A stretch of DNA of 64,000 bases, taken from the NCBI RefSeq assembly GCF_021462825.1, contig NZ_JAKEEB010000003.1, positions 1-64,000 of the forward strand, in the 5' to 3' direction. The position numbers and the translations under genes are program-made. Numbering within the stretch: position 1 is the stretch's first letter; each line of letters begins with the position of its first letter. The notes beneath the pieces were generated by a model. That model was not told the origin of the DNA, searched no databases, and saw only the letters and a program-made list of their open reading frames with translations. Of this stretch, positions 40,120 to 49,997 are shown piece after piece. The DNA is from Streptomyces glomeratus (GTDB taxonomy: Bacteria; Actinomycetota; Actinomycetes; Streptomycetales; Streptomycetaceae).

Positions 40120-42776
40120 CGCCCCCGATGGATCGCGGCACACGCGGGCCGAGGACACCGCCGAGCGAACGCGTCCCGGCCGTCCCGAAGACACCGCCGA
40201 GCGACCCGGCCGCCGTCGGGCCGGGGACAGCGTCACGGGAGCCCGGCGGCCCCGCCCCCTCGGCCGTGCGTGATGCGGCCCGCAGCGGGCTCGGAGAGGC
40301 GCATGCCCGGCATGAGGGGCCGGTGGACCTGCGGATGGTGGGGCCTGCGGTAGGGGCCTGGGTGGCGGCCGCCTGGGCTCTGGGCGCCCCGGCCGACCGG
40401 GTCACCGGTGTGGTGTTCGTCGCCCTGATGGCGGCCGGAGTGTTGCTGGCGGCGCGACGGGGTCGGGCCGGGGGCCGACCTCGGCTCCGGGGCTCCTGGT
40501 CGACGGTGTCCGCAGCCGCGGCGCTGCTCTGCGTCGCGGCCGCCGGGGCCTCCGCGGGGTTGCAGAGTGCCGATCTGCGACGAGGGCCCGTGCCCGCCCT
40601 TGCGGCTCGGCACGCGGAGGTGACCGCGGACATCGAGATCACCTCCGATCCACGGCTCACCAGACCCAGGATCACGGGGGACCACACGGCTCCGACCGCC
40701 GTGCTGCTCGACGGGAAGGTACGGCGGCTGACGAAGGCGGACGGGACCGAGGTGGCGGTCCGGACGCCGGTGCTGATGGTGGTCGACCTGAACACCCGTG
40801 CGCGCCCGGGTGGTTCGGTGGGTGCCGTCGAGGGGGCCGCGCGGTCGCCGTGGCTGGGGCTGCTGCCCTCCACGCGGGTGCGGGTGGCCGCCCGGCTGGC
40901 ACCGGCGCTCACCGGAGGTGATCACATTGCCGCGGTGGTGCGCGTACGGGCCGCGGCACCACCCCAGGTGGTGGGCGGTCCGACCGGGGTGCAGCGGTGG
41001 GCGGGACGGATGCGGGCCGGGCTGCGTGCGGCGAGCGACGGGCTCGGCCCGGACGCGCGGGCGCTGCTGCCCGGACTGGTCGTCGGGGACACCTCGCGGG
41101 TTCCGCCCGGGCTGGACGACGCCTTCAAGCGGACGGACCTCGCGCATCTGCTCGCGGTGAGCGGGGGCAACTTCACGATCCTCCTGGCCCTGGTCGTCGG
41201 CCCGGCCGGCCTGGCGCAGCGCGTGGAGCGGCGCGGACTGGCGCCCCGGCTCGGTATCCCGCTGCGGGGCACGGCGCTGCTCGGCGGTGCGCTCACGCTC
41301 GGGTTCGTGGTCGTGTGCCAGCCCGACCCCAGTGTGCTGCGGGCCGCGGCCTGCGGGGCGATCACCCTGCTCGCGCTCGCGACCGGGCGCCGCCGATCGC
41401 TGATTCCCGCGCTGGCCACGGCGGTGCTGCTGCTCGTGCTCTGGGACCCCTGGCTCGCCCGGAGTTACGGCTTTCTGCTCTCCGTGCTGGCGACCGGTGC
41501 CCTGCTCACGGTCGCCCCGCGCTGGAGCGCGGCATTGCGGCGGCGCGGTGTGCCGCCCCGGCTGGCCGAGGCATCGGCCGCCGCGGCCGCCGCGCAGGCG
41601 CTGTGCGCGCCGGTCGTCGCGGTGCTGTCGTCGCGCGTGAGTCTTGTGGCGGTGCCCTGCAACATGCTCGCGGAGTTCGCCGTGGCACCGGCCACCGTGC
41701 TGGGGTTCGCCGCGCTGGCGGCGGCTCGGCCGGCGATGCCGGTCGCCAAGGGGCTGGCGTGGTGTGCGGGTTGGCCTGCCGGATGGATCGCCGGCATCGC
41801 GCGTACCGGAGCCTCGCTGCCGGGCGGTGCGGTGGACTGGCCCGGCGGCTGGACCGGGGCGATGCTGCTGGCGGCCGTGACGGCGGCCGTCGTCCTCGCC
41901 GGGCGGTGGCTTCTCCGGCGCCCCTGGCCGGCCGGGGTCTGCGTCGTCGTGCTGCTGCTCGTCGTGGTACAGCCACCGCCCCTGACACGGGTGATCACCG
42001 GGTGGCCGCCGCCGGGCTGGCGGTTCGCGATGTGCGACGTGGGGCAGGGGGACGCGACCGTGCTCGCGGCGGGCCACGGTACGGCGGTGGTCGTGGACAC
42101 GGGCCCCGATCCGGTGCTGGTCGACCGATGCCTCACCGCGCTCGGTGTCACCCGCGTCCCGTTGCTCGTGCTGACCCACTTCCACGCCGACCATGTGGCG
42201 GGGCTGCCGGGGGTGCTGCGCGGTCGATCGGTGGGCGCGATCGAGACGACCGGGTTCGAGGAGCCACCGGAGCAGGCGGCGTTCGTGCGCGCCCGGGCTG
42301 CCGCCCGGCACATTCCGGTGACGCGCGCCGTGGCCGGGGAGCGCCGCCGCCTCGAGGCCCTCGACTGGCGGGTGCTGTGGCCTCCGCCGGACCCGGCGCC
42401 CTTGCCGGACGGCCCGAACGACGCGAGCGTCGCCCTGCTCGTACGGTCGGCGGGGCTGACCCTGCTCCTGCTGGGCGATCTGGAACCCCTCGCGCAGGAG
42501 GAGCTGTTGCAATCACCCGCGGGCGCCGGGCTGGGACCGGTGGATGTCCTCAAGGTCGCCCACCACGGGTCGGCGTACCAGGATCCCGAGCTGATACGGA
42601 GGGCCGCGCCGAGGCTCGCGCTGATCTCGTGCGGCAGGGACAACCCCTACGGCCATCCGGCGCCGAGCACGGTCGCGGCCTTGCGGGGCGAGGGCGCACT
42701 GGTGCTGCGGACGGACCGGGACGGGGCGATCGCGGTCGTCGGAGCGGGCGGCGACCTGAGGGCCGCGAGAGACTGA
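40116..42776 (+). CDS. comEC: ComEC/Rec2-type DNA channel protein
   Basis: 886 residues. A disordered N-terminus is followed by several membrane helices and the Competence domain (LLAVSGGNFTILLALVVG), more helices, and a C-terminal metallo-beta-lactamase domain from MCDVGQGDATVLAAGHG, with zinc motif LTHFHADHVAGLPG and KVAHHGSAYQDP. ComEC forms the channel for single-stranded DNA uptake, and the MBL part may degrade the other strand. ATG overlaps the comEA stop. No other competence genes are seen in the window. Confidence 0.92.
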   Translation: MTPPMDRGTRGPRTPPSERVPAVPKTPPSDPAAVGPGTASREPGGPAPSAVRDAARSGLGEAHARHEGPVDLRMVGPAVGAWVAAAWALGAPADRVTGVVFVALMAAGVLLAARRGRAGGRPRLRGSWSTVSAAAALLCVAAAGASAGLQSADLRRGPVPALAARHAEVTADIEITSDPRLTRPRITGDHTAPTAVLLDGKVRRLTKADGTEVAVRTPVLMVVDLNTRARPGGSVGAVEGAARSPWLGLLPSTRVRVAARLAPALTGGDHIAAVVRVRAAAPPQVVGGPTGVQRWAGRMRAGLRAASDGLGPDARALLPGLVVGDTSRVPPGLDDAFKRTDLAHLLAVSGGNFTILLALVVGPAGLAQRVERRGLAPRLGIPLRGTALLGGALTLGFVVVCQPDPSVLRAAACGAITLLALATGRRRSLIPALATAVLLLVLWDPWLARSYGFLLSVLATGALLTVAPRWSAALRRRGVPPRLAEASAAAAAAQALCAPVVAVLSSRVSLVAVPCNMLAEFAVAPATVLGFAALAAARPAMPVAKGLAWCAGWPAGWIAGIARTGASLPGGAVDWPGGWTGAMLLAAVTAAVVLAGRWLLRRPWPAGVCVVVLLLVVVQPPPLTRVITGWPPPGWRFAMCDVGQGDATVLAAGHGTAVVVDTGPDPVLVDRCLTALGVTRVPLLVLTHFHADHVAGLPGVLRGRSVGAIETTGFEEPPEQAAFVRARAAARHIPVTRAVAGERRRLEALDWRVLWPPPDPAPLPDGPNDASVALLVRSAGLTLLLLGDLEPLAQEELLQSPAGAGLGPVDVLKVAHHGSAYQDPELIRRAAPRLALISCGRDNPYGHPAPSTVAALRGEGALVLRTDRDGAIAVVGAGGDLRAARD

Positions 42777-42780
42777 GGTC

Positions 42781-43617
42781 ATGAATTCCGCACAGGTTGA
42801 CGCGTACCTCGACAGGATCGGGGCGGACCATCCCGCGTGGCCCACCATCGATGTGCTGCGCGAGCTGCAACTCCGTCATCTGAAGACCGTCCCGTTCGAG
42901 AACCTGTCGATCCATCTCGGCGAGGAGATCGTGCTGGAGGAGAAGCGGCTGTTCGACAAGATCGTCGGGGCTCGCCGGGGCGGCTTCTGCTACGAACTCA
43001 ACGGTGCGTTCGGGGCGTTGCTGGCGGCGCTCGGCTTCGATGTCACGCTGCTCGCGGCACGGGTGTACGGGGCGGAGCGGCGGCTCGGGGTGCCGTACGA
43101 CCATCTCGCGTTGCGGGTGCGGACGGTGGACGGGGGCGACTGGCTGGTGGATGTGGGGTTCGGGGCGCACAGCCACTATCCGCTGGCGTTCGGGGAGCGG
43201 GGCGAGCAGCCCGACCCGGGCGGTGCGTTCCGGGTGATCGAGGCCGGGGCGGACGCGGCGGGGGCGCGAGGAGGCAGGGGTCCGGCGTACGGGGACCTGG
43301 ATGTGCTGCGGGACGGCACGCCGCAGTACCGGCTGGAGACGCGCCCGCGGACGCTCGGGGACTTCACGGTCGGGGCCTGGTGGAACACCACCTCGCCGGT
43401 CTCGCACTTCGTGCGGTCGTTGGTGTGTTCACGGGTCACCGAGGACGGAGGGCGGATCACGCTCAGCGGCCGCCGGGTCACGGTGACGGCACCGGACGGG
43501 CGGAAGGAGGTGTCGGACCTGGCGAGTGACGAGGAGGTGCTGGAGATGTACCGGGAGCGGTTCGGGATCGTCCTGGACCGGGTGCCGACGGTGCGGCAGG
43601 GCGGCCGGGACGGCTGA
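42781..43617 (+). CDS. nat: Arylamine N-acetyltransferase
   Basis: 278 residues. The catalytic triad fits the family: Cys in RGGFCYELN (about 70), His in PYDHLALRV (about 107), Asp in VDVGFG (about 123). PFENLSIHLGE is another NAT signature. It transfers acetyl from acetyl-CoA to arylamines or related substrates. ATG lies four nt after the comEC stop, so it may be co-transcribed. A stem at 43638-43671 follows. Confidence 0.93.
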   Translation: MNSAQVDAYLDRIGADHPAWPTIDVLRELQLRHLKTVPFENLSIHLGEEIVLEEKRLFDKIVGARRGGFCYELNGAFGALLAALGFDVTLLAARVYGAERRLGVPYDHLALRVRTVDGGDWLVDVGFGAHSHYPLAFGERGEQPDPGGAFRVIEAGADAAGARGGRGPAYGDLDVLRDGTPQYRLETRPRTLGDFTVGAWWNTTSPVSHFVRSLVCSRVTEDGGRITLSGRRVTVTAPDGRKEVSDLASDEEVLEMYRERFGIVLDRVPTVRQGGRDG

Positions 43618-43637
43618 CCGGCATGCGGGTTCGCGGA

Positions 43638-43671
43638 GCCGGGAACGCAAGGGCGGCGGCACGTTCCCGGC
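43638..43671 (+). terminator. Terminator after the N-acetyltransferase gene
   Basis: GCCGGGAACG (43638-43647) and CGTTCCCGGC (43662-43671) form a perfect ten-pair stem with a 14-nt loop. Confidence 0.65.
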
Positions 43672-43763
43672 GCGGGAGGGGGCGAGGGGCGGCGGGGGCG
43701 CCCCGGGGAACTCCGGGGTGGTACCGGGGCGTAGCGGTGTCCCGCGTAGCGGAAAATGTCCCC

Positions 43764-44009
43764 GTGAGCGATGTGAGACATGTGCTGGTGCTGCCCGACC
43801 GTGACACTGCGGAAGAGGTGGCGGAGGCGCTCGGGGAGCGGTTCGAACTCGATGAGGAGCCGCGGATCGTACGGGACGCGCTGGCCGGTGAGGACGACGC
43901 CGAGGACGCGCAGTGGCTGGTGGTGCTGCGGGACGAGGAGGAATCGCTCGACCCGGAGGCGCTGGACGTGTTCGTGGGGGAGTGGGACGGCTGGCGGGAG
44001 GAGCCGTAG
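43764..44009 (+). CDS. Small acidic protein of unknown function
   Basis: 81 residues from GTG 43764 (VSDVRHVLVLPDRDTAEEV). The composition is strongly acidic, with LVLPDRD and a central alpha/beta pattern ending WLVVLRDEEESLDPEAL. No membrane segment, Cys or known motif is visible. The ribosome site is weak, and GCGTAGCGG repeats upstream could include a -10. It lies between nat and holA and resembles small conserved Streptomyces proteins, but I cannot name a family. Confidence 0.65.
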   Translation: MSDVRHVLVLPDRDTAEEVAEALGERFELDEEPRIVRDALAGEDDAEDAQWLVVLRDEEESLDPEALDVFVGEWDGWREEP

Positions 44010-44094
44010 CCCGTCCTTGTGGTGATCCGGGGGGCCGGCCTCGCGGGGCGGCGACGGGACCGCGATGTCAGCGGCGCATGCGATGCTTTCCGTG

Positions 44095-45084
44095 ATGGCC
44101 AAGAAGACCGCGCATGACGACCCTCTCGCCCCCGTCACCCTTGCCGTGGGCCAGGAAGACCTGCTGCTCGACCGCGCCGTGCAGGAAGTGGTGGCCGCCG
44201 CCCGGGCCGCCGACGCCGATACGGACGTACGGGACCTCACCTCGGACCAGTTGCAGCCCGGCACGCTCGCCGAGCTGACCAGCCCGTCGCTCTTCGCCGA
44301 GCGCAAGGTCGTGGTCGTGCGCAACGCGCAGGATCTGGCGGCCGACACGATCAAGGAACTGAAGGGCTACTTCGCCTCGCCCGCCGAGGAGATCACCCTG
44401 GTGCTCCTGCACGCGGGCGGCGCCAGGGGCAAGGGCCTGCTCGACGCCGCCCGCAAGGCGGGGGCGCGCGAGGTGGCCTGCCCGAAGATGACGAAGCCGG
44501 CGGACCGGCTGGCGTTCGTGCGGGGGGAGTTCCGGGCCCGGGGGCGTTCGGCGACGCCCGAGGCGTGCCAGGCGCTGGTCGACGCGATCGGCAGCGATCT
44601 GCGGGAGCTGGCGTCCGCGGTGTCACAGCTGGTCGCGGACGTCGAGGGCACGATCGACGAGGCGGTGGTCGGGCGGTACTACACCGGGCGGGCCGAGGCG
44701 TCGAGCTTCACCGTCGCGGACCGGGCGGTCGAGGGACGTGCGGCGGAGGCGCTGGAGGCGCTGCGGTGGTCGCTGGCCACGGGGGTGGCGCCGGTGATGA
44801 TCACGAGTGCGCTCGCACAGGGGGTGCGGGCGATCGGGAAGCTGTCGTCGGCCCGCGGCGGGCGTCCCGCGGACCTCGCGCGTGAGCTGGGCATGCCACC
44901 GTGGAAGATCGACCGGGTGCGGCAGCAGATGCGGGGATGGACGCCGGAGGGCGTGGCGGTCGCGCTGCGGGCGGTGGCCGAGGCCGACGCGGGCGTGAAG
45001 GGCGGCGGTGACGACCCCGAGTACGCCCTGGAGAAGGCGGTCGTCACGGTCGCGAGGGCGGCCCGGTCCAGGGGCCGCGCGTAG
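44095..45084 (+). CDS. holA: DNA polymerase III subunit delta
   Basis: 329 residues from ATG 44095 (MAKKTAHDDPLAPVTLAVGQ). AAA+ clamp-loader delta signatures are present: LLLDRAVQEVV, SPSLFAERKVVVVRNAQ and WKIDRVRQQMRGW near the C-terminus. It opens the beta clamp for loading on DNA. In-frame starts at 44065 and 44080 are less likely because they precede the conserved N-terminus. The gene is convergent with rpsT, and a 22-bp stem separates them. Confidence 0.95.
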   Translation: MAKKTAHDDPLAPVTLAVGQEDLLLDRAVQEVVAAARAADADTDVRDLTSDQLQPGTLAELTSPSLFAERKVVVVRNAQDLAADTIKELKGYFASPAEEITLVLLHAGGARGKGLLDAARKAGAREVACPKMTKPADRLAFVRGEFRARGRSATPEACQALVDAIGSDLRELASAVSQLVADVEGTIDEAVVGRYYTGRAEASSFTVADRAVEGRAAEALEALRWSLATGVAPVMITSALAQGVRAIGKLSSARGGRPADLARELGMPPWKIDRVRQQMRGWTPEGVAVALRAVAEADAGVKGGGDDPEYALEKAVVTVARAARSRGRA

Positions 45085-45120
45085 GTCGGCGAGTCCTTTC
45101 GCGGACACGTGCCGTGCATG

Positions 45121-45171
45121 CCGAAGGCCCCGCCTCCCGTCCTGGGGAAGGACGGGAGGCGGGGCCTTCGG
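45121..45171. terminator. Strong bidirectional terminator between holA and rpsT
   Basis: Perfect 22-bp stem (45121-45142 with 45150-45171) and a seven-base loop TGGGGAA; both flanking genes are convergent. Confidence 0.9.
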
Positions 45172-45287
45172 TCAAGCTCTTGGGTCCGTACCCGCGTGGC
45201 GAACGCAGGCCGCGTACGGACCCGGGGTGCCGGGTGGGAGCGGATGAGAGAGGGCCCGCTCGGTTCCCTCCGGCGTCAAATCAAGTG

Positions 45288-45554
45288 TCAGCCCTTGAGG
45301 GCACCGACCTTGGAGGCCAGCGCCGACTTCTTGTTGGCAGCCGCGTTCTTGTGGATGACGCCCTTCGAGACGGCCTTGTCGAGCTGACGCGCGGCGGCGC
45401 GCTGGAGCTCGGTGGCCTTCTCGACGTCACCCGCGGCGGCGGCCTCACGGGCCTTGCGGATCGCGGTGCGAAGCGAGGACTTGACGGCCTTGTTGCGCAG
45501 GCGCGCCTTCTCGTTCGTCTTGTTCCGCTTGATCTGGGACTTGATGTTCGCCAC
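45288..45554 (-). CDS. rpsT: 30S ribosomal protein S20
   Basis: 88 residues, basic, with [20 protein letters not shown] at the N-terminus and a C-terminus ending in Ala/Lys helices, as expected for S20. It binds 16S rRNA in early small-subunit assembly. GTG at 45554 has AAAGG seven nt upstream. Its own promoter candidate is at 45659-45688. It diverges from lepA. Confidence 0.97.
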   Translation of the reverse strand: MANIKSQIKRNKTNEKARLRNKAVKSSLRTAIRKAREAAAAGDVEKATELQRAAARQLDKAVSKGVIHKNAAANKKSALASKVGALKG

Positions 45555-45658
45555 GAATGAGCCTTTACAGGTTCAGGTACGCGAGACGGGCTGTCCCGCG
45601 TGCCGGTGATTTCCAGAAGACGTGTCTCGCGCTGAGAGGGCAGGAGACACAGCCACCC

Positions 45659-45688
45659 AGGCTACCAGCCGCCTTCCGGCCCGCCCAA
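45659..45688 (-). promoter_or_regulatory. Candidate rpsT promoter
   Basis: On the minus strand TTGGGC (45688-45683) and TAGCCT (45664-45659) are 18 nt apart, about 105 nt before the rpsT start. Confidence 0.45.
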
Positions 45689-45887
45689 ACCGGTCCCGCG
45701 GGGAACCCGTCAGGCCCCCGCGCGAACCGGGGGCGGCCGGCGCGGTCACCCGTCCACGCGCCGTTCCGGTCGGCTCCGGCACGGCCCGTACCGGTCGCAG
45801 CCTCCCGCGCGTGGGACCATGGAGGCTACGTATCGATCCGACCCGAGACCGCAGACGCTGCGGACGCCTCAAGAATCAGGACCCTGC

Positions 45888-47756
45888 GTGCCCGCGATCC
45901 CTAGCCATGTGCCCGAGCCGAGCCGTACCGCCCCGGCTCTGATCCGCAATTTCTGCATCATCGCGCACATCGACCACGGCAAGTCCACGCTCGCCGACCG
46001 GATGCTCCAGCTGACCGGTGTCGTCGAGCAGCGGCAGATGCGCGCTCAGTACCTCGACCGCATGGACATCGAGCGCGAGCGCGGCATCACGATCAAGTCC
46101 CAGGCGGTGCGTCTGCCGTGGGCCCCGACCCACGATCCGGGCAACACGCACATCCTGAACATGATCGACACCCCGGGGCACGTCGACTTCACCTACGAGG
46201 TCTCGCGGTCGCTCGCCGCGTGCGAGGGGACCATCCTTCTCGTCGACGCCGCCCAGGGCATCGAGGCCCAGACCCTCGCCAACCTCTACCTGGCGATGGA
46301 GAACGACCTCACGATCATCCCCGTACTGAACAAGATCGACCTGCCGGCCGCGCAGCCCGAGAAGTTCGCCGAGGAGCTCGCGAACCTGATCGGCTGCGAG
46401 CCCGACGACGTGCTCAAGGTCTCGGCCAAGACCGGTTTCGGCGTCGAGGCGTTGCTGGACAAGGTGGTCGAGCAGATCCCGGCGCCGGTCGGTGTCGCGG
46501 ACGCGCCCGCCCGGGCCATGATCTTCGACTCCGTGTACGACTCCTACCGCGGCGTGGTCACCTATGTCCGTGTCATCGACGGACAGCTGAACAAGCGCGA
46601 GCGCATCAGGATGATGTCCACCGGCGCGACCCACGAGCTGCTGGAGATCGGCGTCAGCTCGCCCGAGATGCTCCCGGCCGACGGGCTCGGGGTCGGCGAG
46701 GTGGGCTATCTGATCACGGGTGTGAAGGACGTCCGCCAGTCCAAGGTGGGTGACACCATCACCAGCCAGGCCAAGGGCGCCGTAGAGCCCCTGGGCGGGT
46801 ACAAGGACCCGAAGCCGATGGTCTTCTCGGGCCTGTATCCGCTCGACGGCTCCGACTACCCCGACCTGCGCGAGGCCCTGGACAAGCTCCAGCTCAACGA
46901 CGCCGCGCTCGTGTACGAGCCGGAGACGTCCGCGGCCCTCGGTTTCGGTTTCCGCGTCGGCTTCCTCGGCCTGCTCCACCTCGACGTGATCCGCGAGCGG
47001 CTGGAGCGCGAGTTCGGCCTCGACCTGATCGCCACCGCACCCAACGTGGTCTACCGCGTGATCATGGAGGACGGCGTCGAGTACACCGTCACCAACCCGA
47101 GCGAGTTCCCCGAGGGGAAGATCGCCGAGGTGTACGAGCCGGTCGTACGGGCCACGATCCTCGCGCCCACCGAGTTCATCGGCGCGATCATGGAGCTGTG
47201 CCAGACCCGGCGCGGCACCATGCTCGGCATGGACTACCTGTCCGAGGACCGCGTCGAGATCCGCTACACCCTCCCCCTCGCGGAGATCGTCTTCGACTTC
47301 TTCGACCAGCTGAAGTCCAAGACCCGCGGGTACGCGTCCCTCGACTACGAGCCCACGGGCGAGCAGAGCAGCTCCCTGGTCAAGGTCGACATCCTGCTGC
47401 ACGGCGACAAGGTCGACGCCTTCTCGGCGATCACCCACAAGGACCAGGCGTACGCGTACGGCGTCCGGCTCGTCGCCAAGCTGAAGGAGCTGATCCCGCG
47501 GCAGAACTTCGAGGTGCCGGTCCAGGCCGCCATCGGCTCCCGGGTGATCGCCCGCGAGACCATCCGTGCCATCCGCAAGGACGTCCTCGCCAAGTGCTAC
47601 GGCGGTGACATCTCCCGTAAGCGGAAGCTGCTGGAGAAGCAGAAGGAGGGCAAGAAGCGGATGAAGATGGTGGGTTCCGTGGAAGTTCCGCAGGAGGCAT
47701 TCATCGCGGTGCTCTCCAGCGATGACAGCGCGGGGCCGGCCAAGGGCAAGAAGTAG
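45888..47756 (+). CDS. lepA: Elongation factor 4 (LepA)
   Basis: 622 residues from GTG 45888, with CAGGA upstream; this start gives the usual family length. Translational GTPase motifs: [14 protein letters not shown], the RGITIKSQ switch, DTPGHVDF and NKIDLPAA. The C-terminal LepA_C domain includes [22 protein letters not shown]4 acts on ribosomes at low-temperature or ionic stress, promoting back-translocation or assembly. A terminator lies 30 nt after its stop. Confidence 0.97.
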   Translation: MPAIPSHVPEPSRTAPALIRNFCIIAHIDHGKSTLADRMLQLTGVVEQRQMRAQYLDRMDIERERGITIKSQAVRLPWAPTHDPGNTHILNMIDTPGHVDFTYEVSRSLAACEGTILLVDAAQGIEAQTLANLYLAMENDLTIIPVLNKIDLPAAQPEKFAEELANLIGCEPDDVLKVSAKTGFGVEALLDKVVEQIPAPVGVADAPARAMIFDSVYDSYRGVVTYVRVIDGQLNKRERIRMMSTGATHELLEIGVSSPEMLPADGLGVGEVGYLITGVKDVRQSKVGDTITSQAKGAVEPLGGYKDPKPMVFSGLYPLDGSDYPDLREALDKLQLNDAALVYEPETSAALGFGFRVGFLGLLHLDVIRERLEREFGLDLIATAPNVVYRVIMEDGVEYTVTNPSEFPEGKIAEVYEPVVRATILAPTEFIGAIMELCQTRRGTMLGMDYLSEDRVEIRYTLPLAEIVFDFFDQLKSKTRGYASLDYEPTGEQSSSLVKVDILLHGDKVDAFSAITHKDQAYAYGVRLVAKLKELIPRQNFEVPVQAAIGSRVIARETIRAIRKDVLAKCYGGDISRKRKLLEKQKEGKKRMKMVGSVEVPQEAFIAVLSSDDSAGPAKGKK

Positions 47757-47786
47757 TCGCCGGGAGCAGGGCAAACCGGGAGCGAT

Positions 47787-47817
47787 GGGGTCCGTCGTGT
47801 GCGGCGCGGCGGGCCCC
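47787..47817 (+). terminator. Terminator of lepA
   Basis: GGGGTCCGTCG (47787-47797) pairs with CGGCGGGCCCC (47807-47817), an 11-pair stem with two G-T pairs. Confidence 0.6.
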
Positions 47818-47866
47818 TGTGCATAGGTCGGATGGCCACGTGAGCAAAGCGACGGGTCGTCGCCTC

Positions 47867-47895
47867 TTACAAACCGGCTGGTCGGGCTCTACTCT
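47867..47895 (+). promoter_or_regulatory. Promoter of the acyl-CoA synthetase gene
   Basis: TTACAA (47867-47872) and TACTCT (47890-47895) are exactly 17 nt apart. Transcription would start near 47902, just before the palindrome at 47912-47925. Confidence 0.6.
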
Positions 47896-47911
47896 GATGC
47901 CTGCTCGATGG

Positions 47912-47925
47912 TTACTCGCGAGTTA
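47912..47925. promoter_or_regulatory. Operator candidate TTACTCGCGAGTTA
   Basis: Core ACTCGCGAGT (47914-47923) is a perfect palindrome; the extended 14-mer has one mismatch. It sits just after the predicted transcription start of a fatty-acyl-CoA ligase gene, as expected for a TetR-type lipid-responsive repressor site. Confidence 0.55.
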
Positions 47926-47991
47926 AACAACCGCCGCGAGTAGAAACAGCAGAAATGAGCCAGCCGCACCGTCGCGGGCCCGGAGGATGTC

Positions 47992-49866
47992 GTGAGCCAC
48001 ACACAGACTTTGATCGAGAACCGTCCGCCGTCTGTCGCGGCCCTCTTTCTGGAGCGTGTGGCGGCGACGCCGGACGCCGAGGCCTACCGCTACCCGGTGC
48101 CGGTGTCCGCGGGCGAGGGTCCCGACGAGTGGAGGTCGCTGAGCTGGGGGCAGGCCGCCGAGCGGGTCCACGCGATAGCCGCGGGGCTGATCGAGCTGGG
48201 TGTGCGGCCCGAGCAGCGTGTCGCGCTCGCCTCCTCCACCCGTATCGAGTGGATCCTCGCCGACCTCGGCATCATGTGCGCGGGCGCGGCCACGACCACG
48301 ATCTATCCGCAGACCAACGCCGACGAGTCGGCCTTCATCCTCTCCGACTCCGAGAGCAGGGTCCTCGTCGCGGAGAACGCCGCGCAGCTGGCCAAGGCCC
48401 TCGAGAAGCGCTCCGAGCTGCCCGACCTGCACCACGTCGTCGTCATCGACCCGGAAGGCGTCGAGTCCGGGGACTGGGTCCTCACCCTCGCCGAGCTGGA
48501 GACCCGAGGCGCGGCCTACCTGGAGAAGCACCCGGAGCTGATCAAGGAGCGGGTCGGCGCGATCACCAAGGACCAGCTCGCCACCCTCATCTACACCTCC
48601 GGCACCACCGGCCGCCCCAAGGGTGTGCGCCTGCCGCACGACAACTGGGCGTACATGGCGAAGGCGATCGCCGCGACCGGGCTGGTCGGCGGCGACGACG
48701 TGCAGTATCTGTGGCTGCCCCTCGCGCATGTCTTCGGCAAGGTGCTCACCTCCGGCCAGATCGAGGTGGGGCATGTCACCGCGGTCGACGGCCGCGTCGA
48801 CAAGATCATCGAAAACCTTCCGGTGGTGCAGCCGACGTACATGGCGGCCGTGCCGCGCATCTTCGAGAAGGTGTACAACGGCGTCGCCGCCAAGGCCCGC
48901 GCGGGTGGGGGGGCCAAGTACAGGATCTTCCAGTGGGCCGCCGAGGTCGCCCGCGAGTACGCCAAGGTCAGCCAGGACAACTTCCGGCGCACCGGTACGC
49001 ACTCCGTGCCCTTCGGTCTCGGCGCCAGGCACAAGGTCGCCGACACCCTCGTATACGCCAAGATCCGGGAGGCGTTCGGCGGCCGGCTGCGGGCCTGTGT
49101 CTCCGGCTCCGCCGCCCTCGCGCCCGAGATCGGCTACTTCTTCGCGGGTGCCGGCATCCACATCCTGGAGGGCTACGGCCTGACCGAGTCCTCCGCGGCC
49201 TCGTTCGTGAACCCGGGCGAGTCGTACCGCACGGGCACGGTCGGCAAGCCGCTGCCCGGTACCGAGGTGCGCATCGCGGACGACGGCGAGATCCTGCTGC
49301 GCGGCCCGGGCATCATGGAGGGCTACCACGGGCTGCCGGAGAAGACCGCCGAGGTGCTGGAGGCGGACGGCTGGTTCCACACCGGGGACATCGGCGAGCT
49401 GTCCCCGGACGGCTATCTGCGTATCACCGACCGCAAGAAGGACCTCATCAAGACCTCCGGCGGCAAGTACATCGCGCCCGCCGAGGTCGAGGGGCAGTTC
49501 AAGGCGGTGTGCCCGTACGTCTCCAACATCCTGGTGCACGGCGCCGACCGGAACTTCTGCACCGCCCTCATCGCCCTGGACGAGATCGCGATCCTCGAGT
49601 GGGCGAAGGAGAACGGTCTGGAGGGCAAGACGTACGCCGAGGTCGTCGCCGCCCCCGTCACGGTCGAGATGGTCGACGGCTACGTCCGGGAACTCAACGC
49701 GGGGCTCCAGCGGTGGCAGACCATCAAGAAGTTCCGGCTGCTGCCGCGCGACCTCGATGTGGAGCACGGTGAGATCACGCCGAGCCTGAAGCTGAAGCGG
49801 CCAGTGGTGGAGAGGGAGTACAAGCACCTCATCGAGGAGATGTACGCGGGCACGCGCGAGGCGTAA
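47992..49866 (+). CDS. Long-chain fatty-acid--CoA ligase (AMP-forming)
   Basis: 624 residues. ANL-superfamily motifs: IYTSGTTGRPKGVRL (about 198-213), GYGLTESSAASF, WFHTGDIGE and ITDRKKDLIKTSGGKYI. It activates fatty acids to acyl-CoA in two steps via acyl-AMP. The chain-length motif region resembles FadD15-type enzymes. GTG at 47992 has GGAGGATGTC upstream. The promoter/operator at 47867-47925 suggests repression relieved by acyl-CoA. Confidence 0.93.
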   Translation: MSHTQTLIENRPPSVAALFLERVAATPDAEAYRYPVPVSAGEGPDEWRSLSWGQAAERVHAIAAGLIELGVRPEQRVALASSTRIEWILADLGIMCAGAATTTIYPQTNADESAFILSDSESRVLVAENAAQLAKALEKRSELPDLHHVVVIDPEGVESGDWVLTLAELETRGAAYLEKHPELIKERVGAITKDQLATLIYTSGTTGRPKGVRLPHDNWAYMAKAIAATGLVGGDDVQYLWLPLAHVFGKVLTSGQIEVGHVTAVDGRVDKIIENLPVVQPTYMAAVPRIFEKVYNGVAAKARAGGGAKYRIFQWAAEVAREYAKVSQDNFRRTGTHSVPFGLGARHKVADTLVYAKIREAFGGRLRACVSGSAALAPEIGYFFAGAGIHILEGYGLTESSAASFVNPGESYRTGTVGKPLPGTEVRIADDGEILLRGPGIMEGYHGLPEKTAEVLEADGWFHTGDIGELSPDGYLRITDRKKDLIKTSGGKYIAPAEVEGQFKAVCPYVSNILVHGADRNFCTALIALDEIAILEWAKENGLEGKTYAEVVAAPVTVEMVDGYVRELNAGLQRWQTIKKFRLLPRDLDVEHGEITPSLKLKRPVVEREYKHLIEEMYAGTREA

Positions 49867-49874
49867 GAGGCGCC

Positions 49875-49917
49875 CGGCGGTCGCGGCCACGGGGCGCCAC
49901 CCCGGCCGCGACCGCCG
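49875..49917 (+). terminator. Terminator of the acyl-CoA ligase gene
   Basis: Perfect 14-bp stem (49875-49888 with 49904-49917) eight nt after the stop. Confidence 0.8.
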
Positions 49918-49997
49918 TGATTCCCCCGTCACGGGACTCTTCCCGAAGCCGTCTTCCCGGGCGGTGATCAGCGGCCGAGCACAGGACGCAGATCCGT

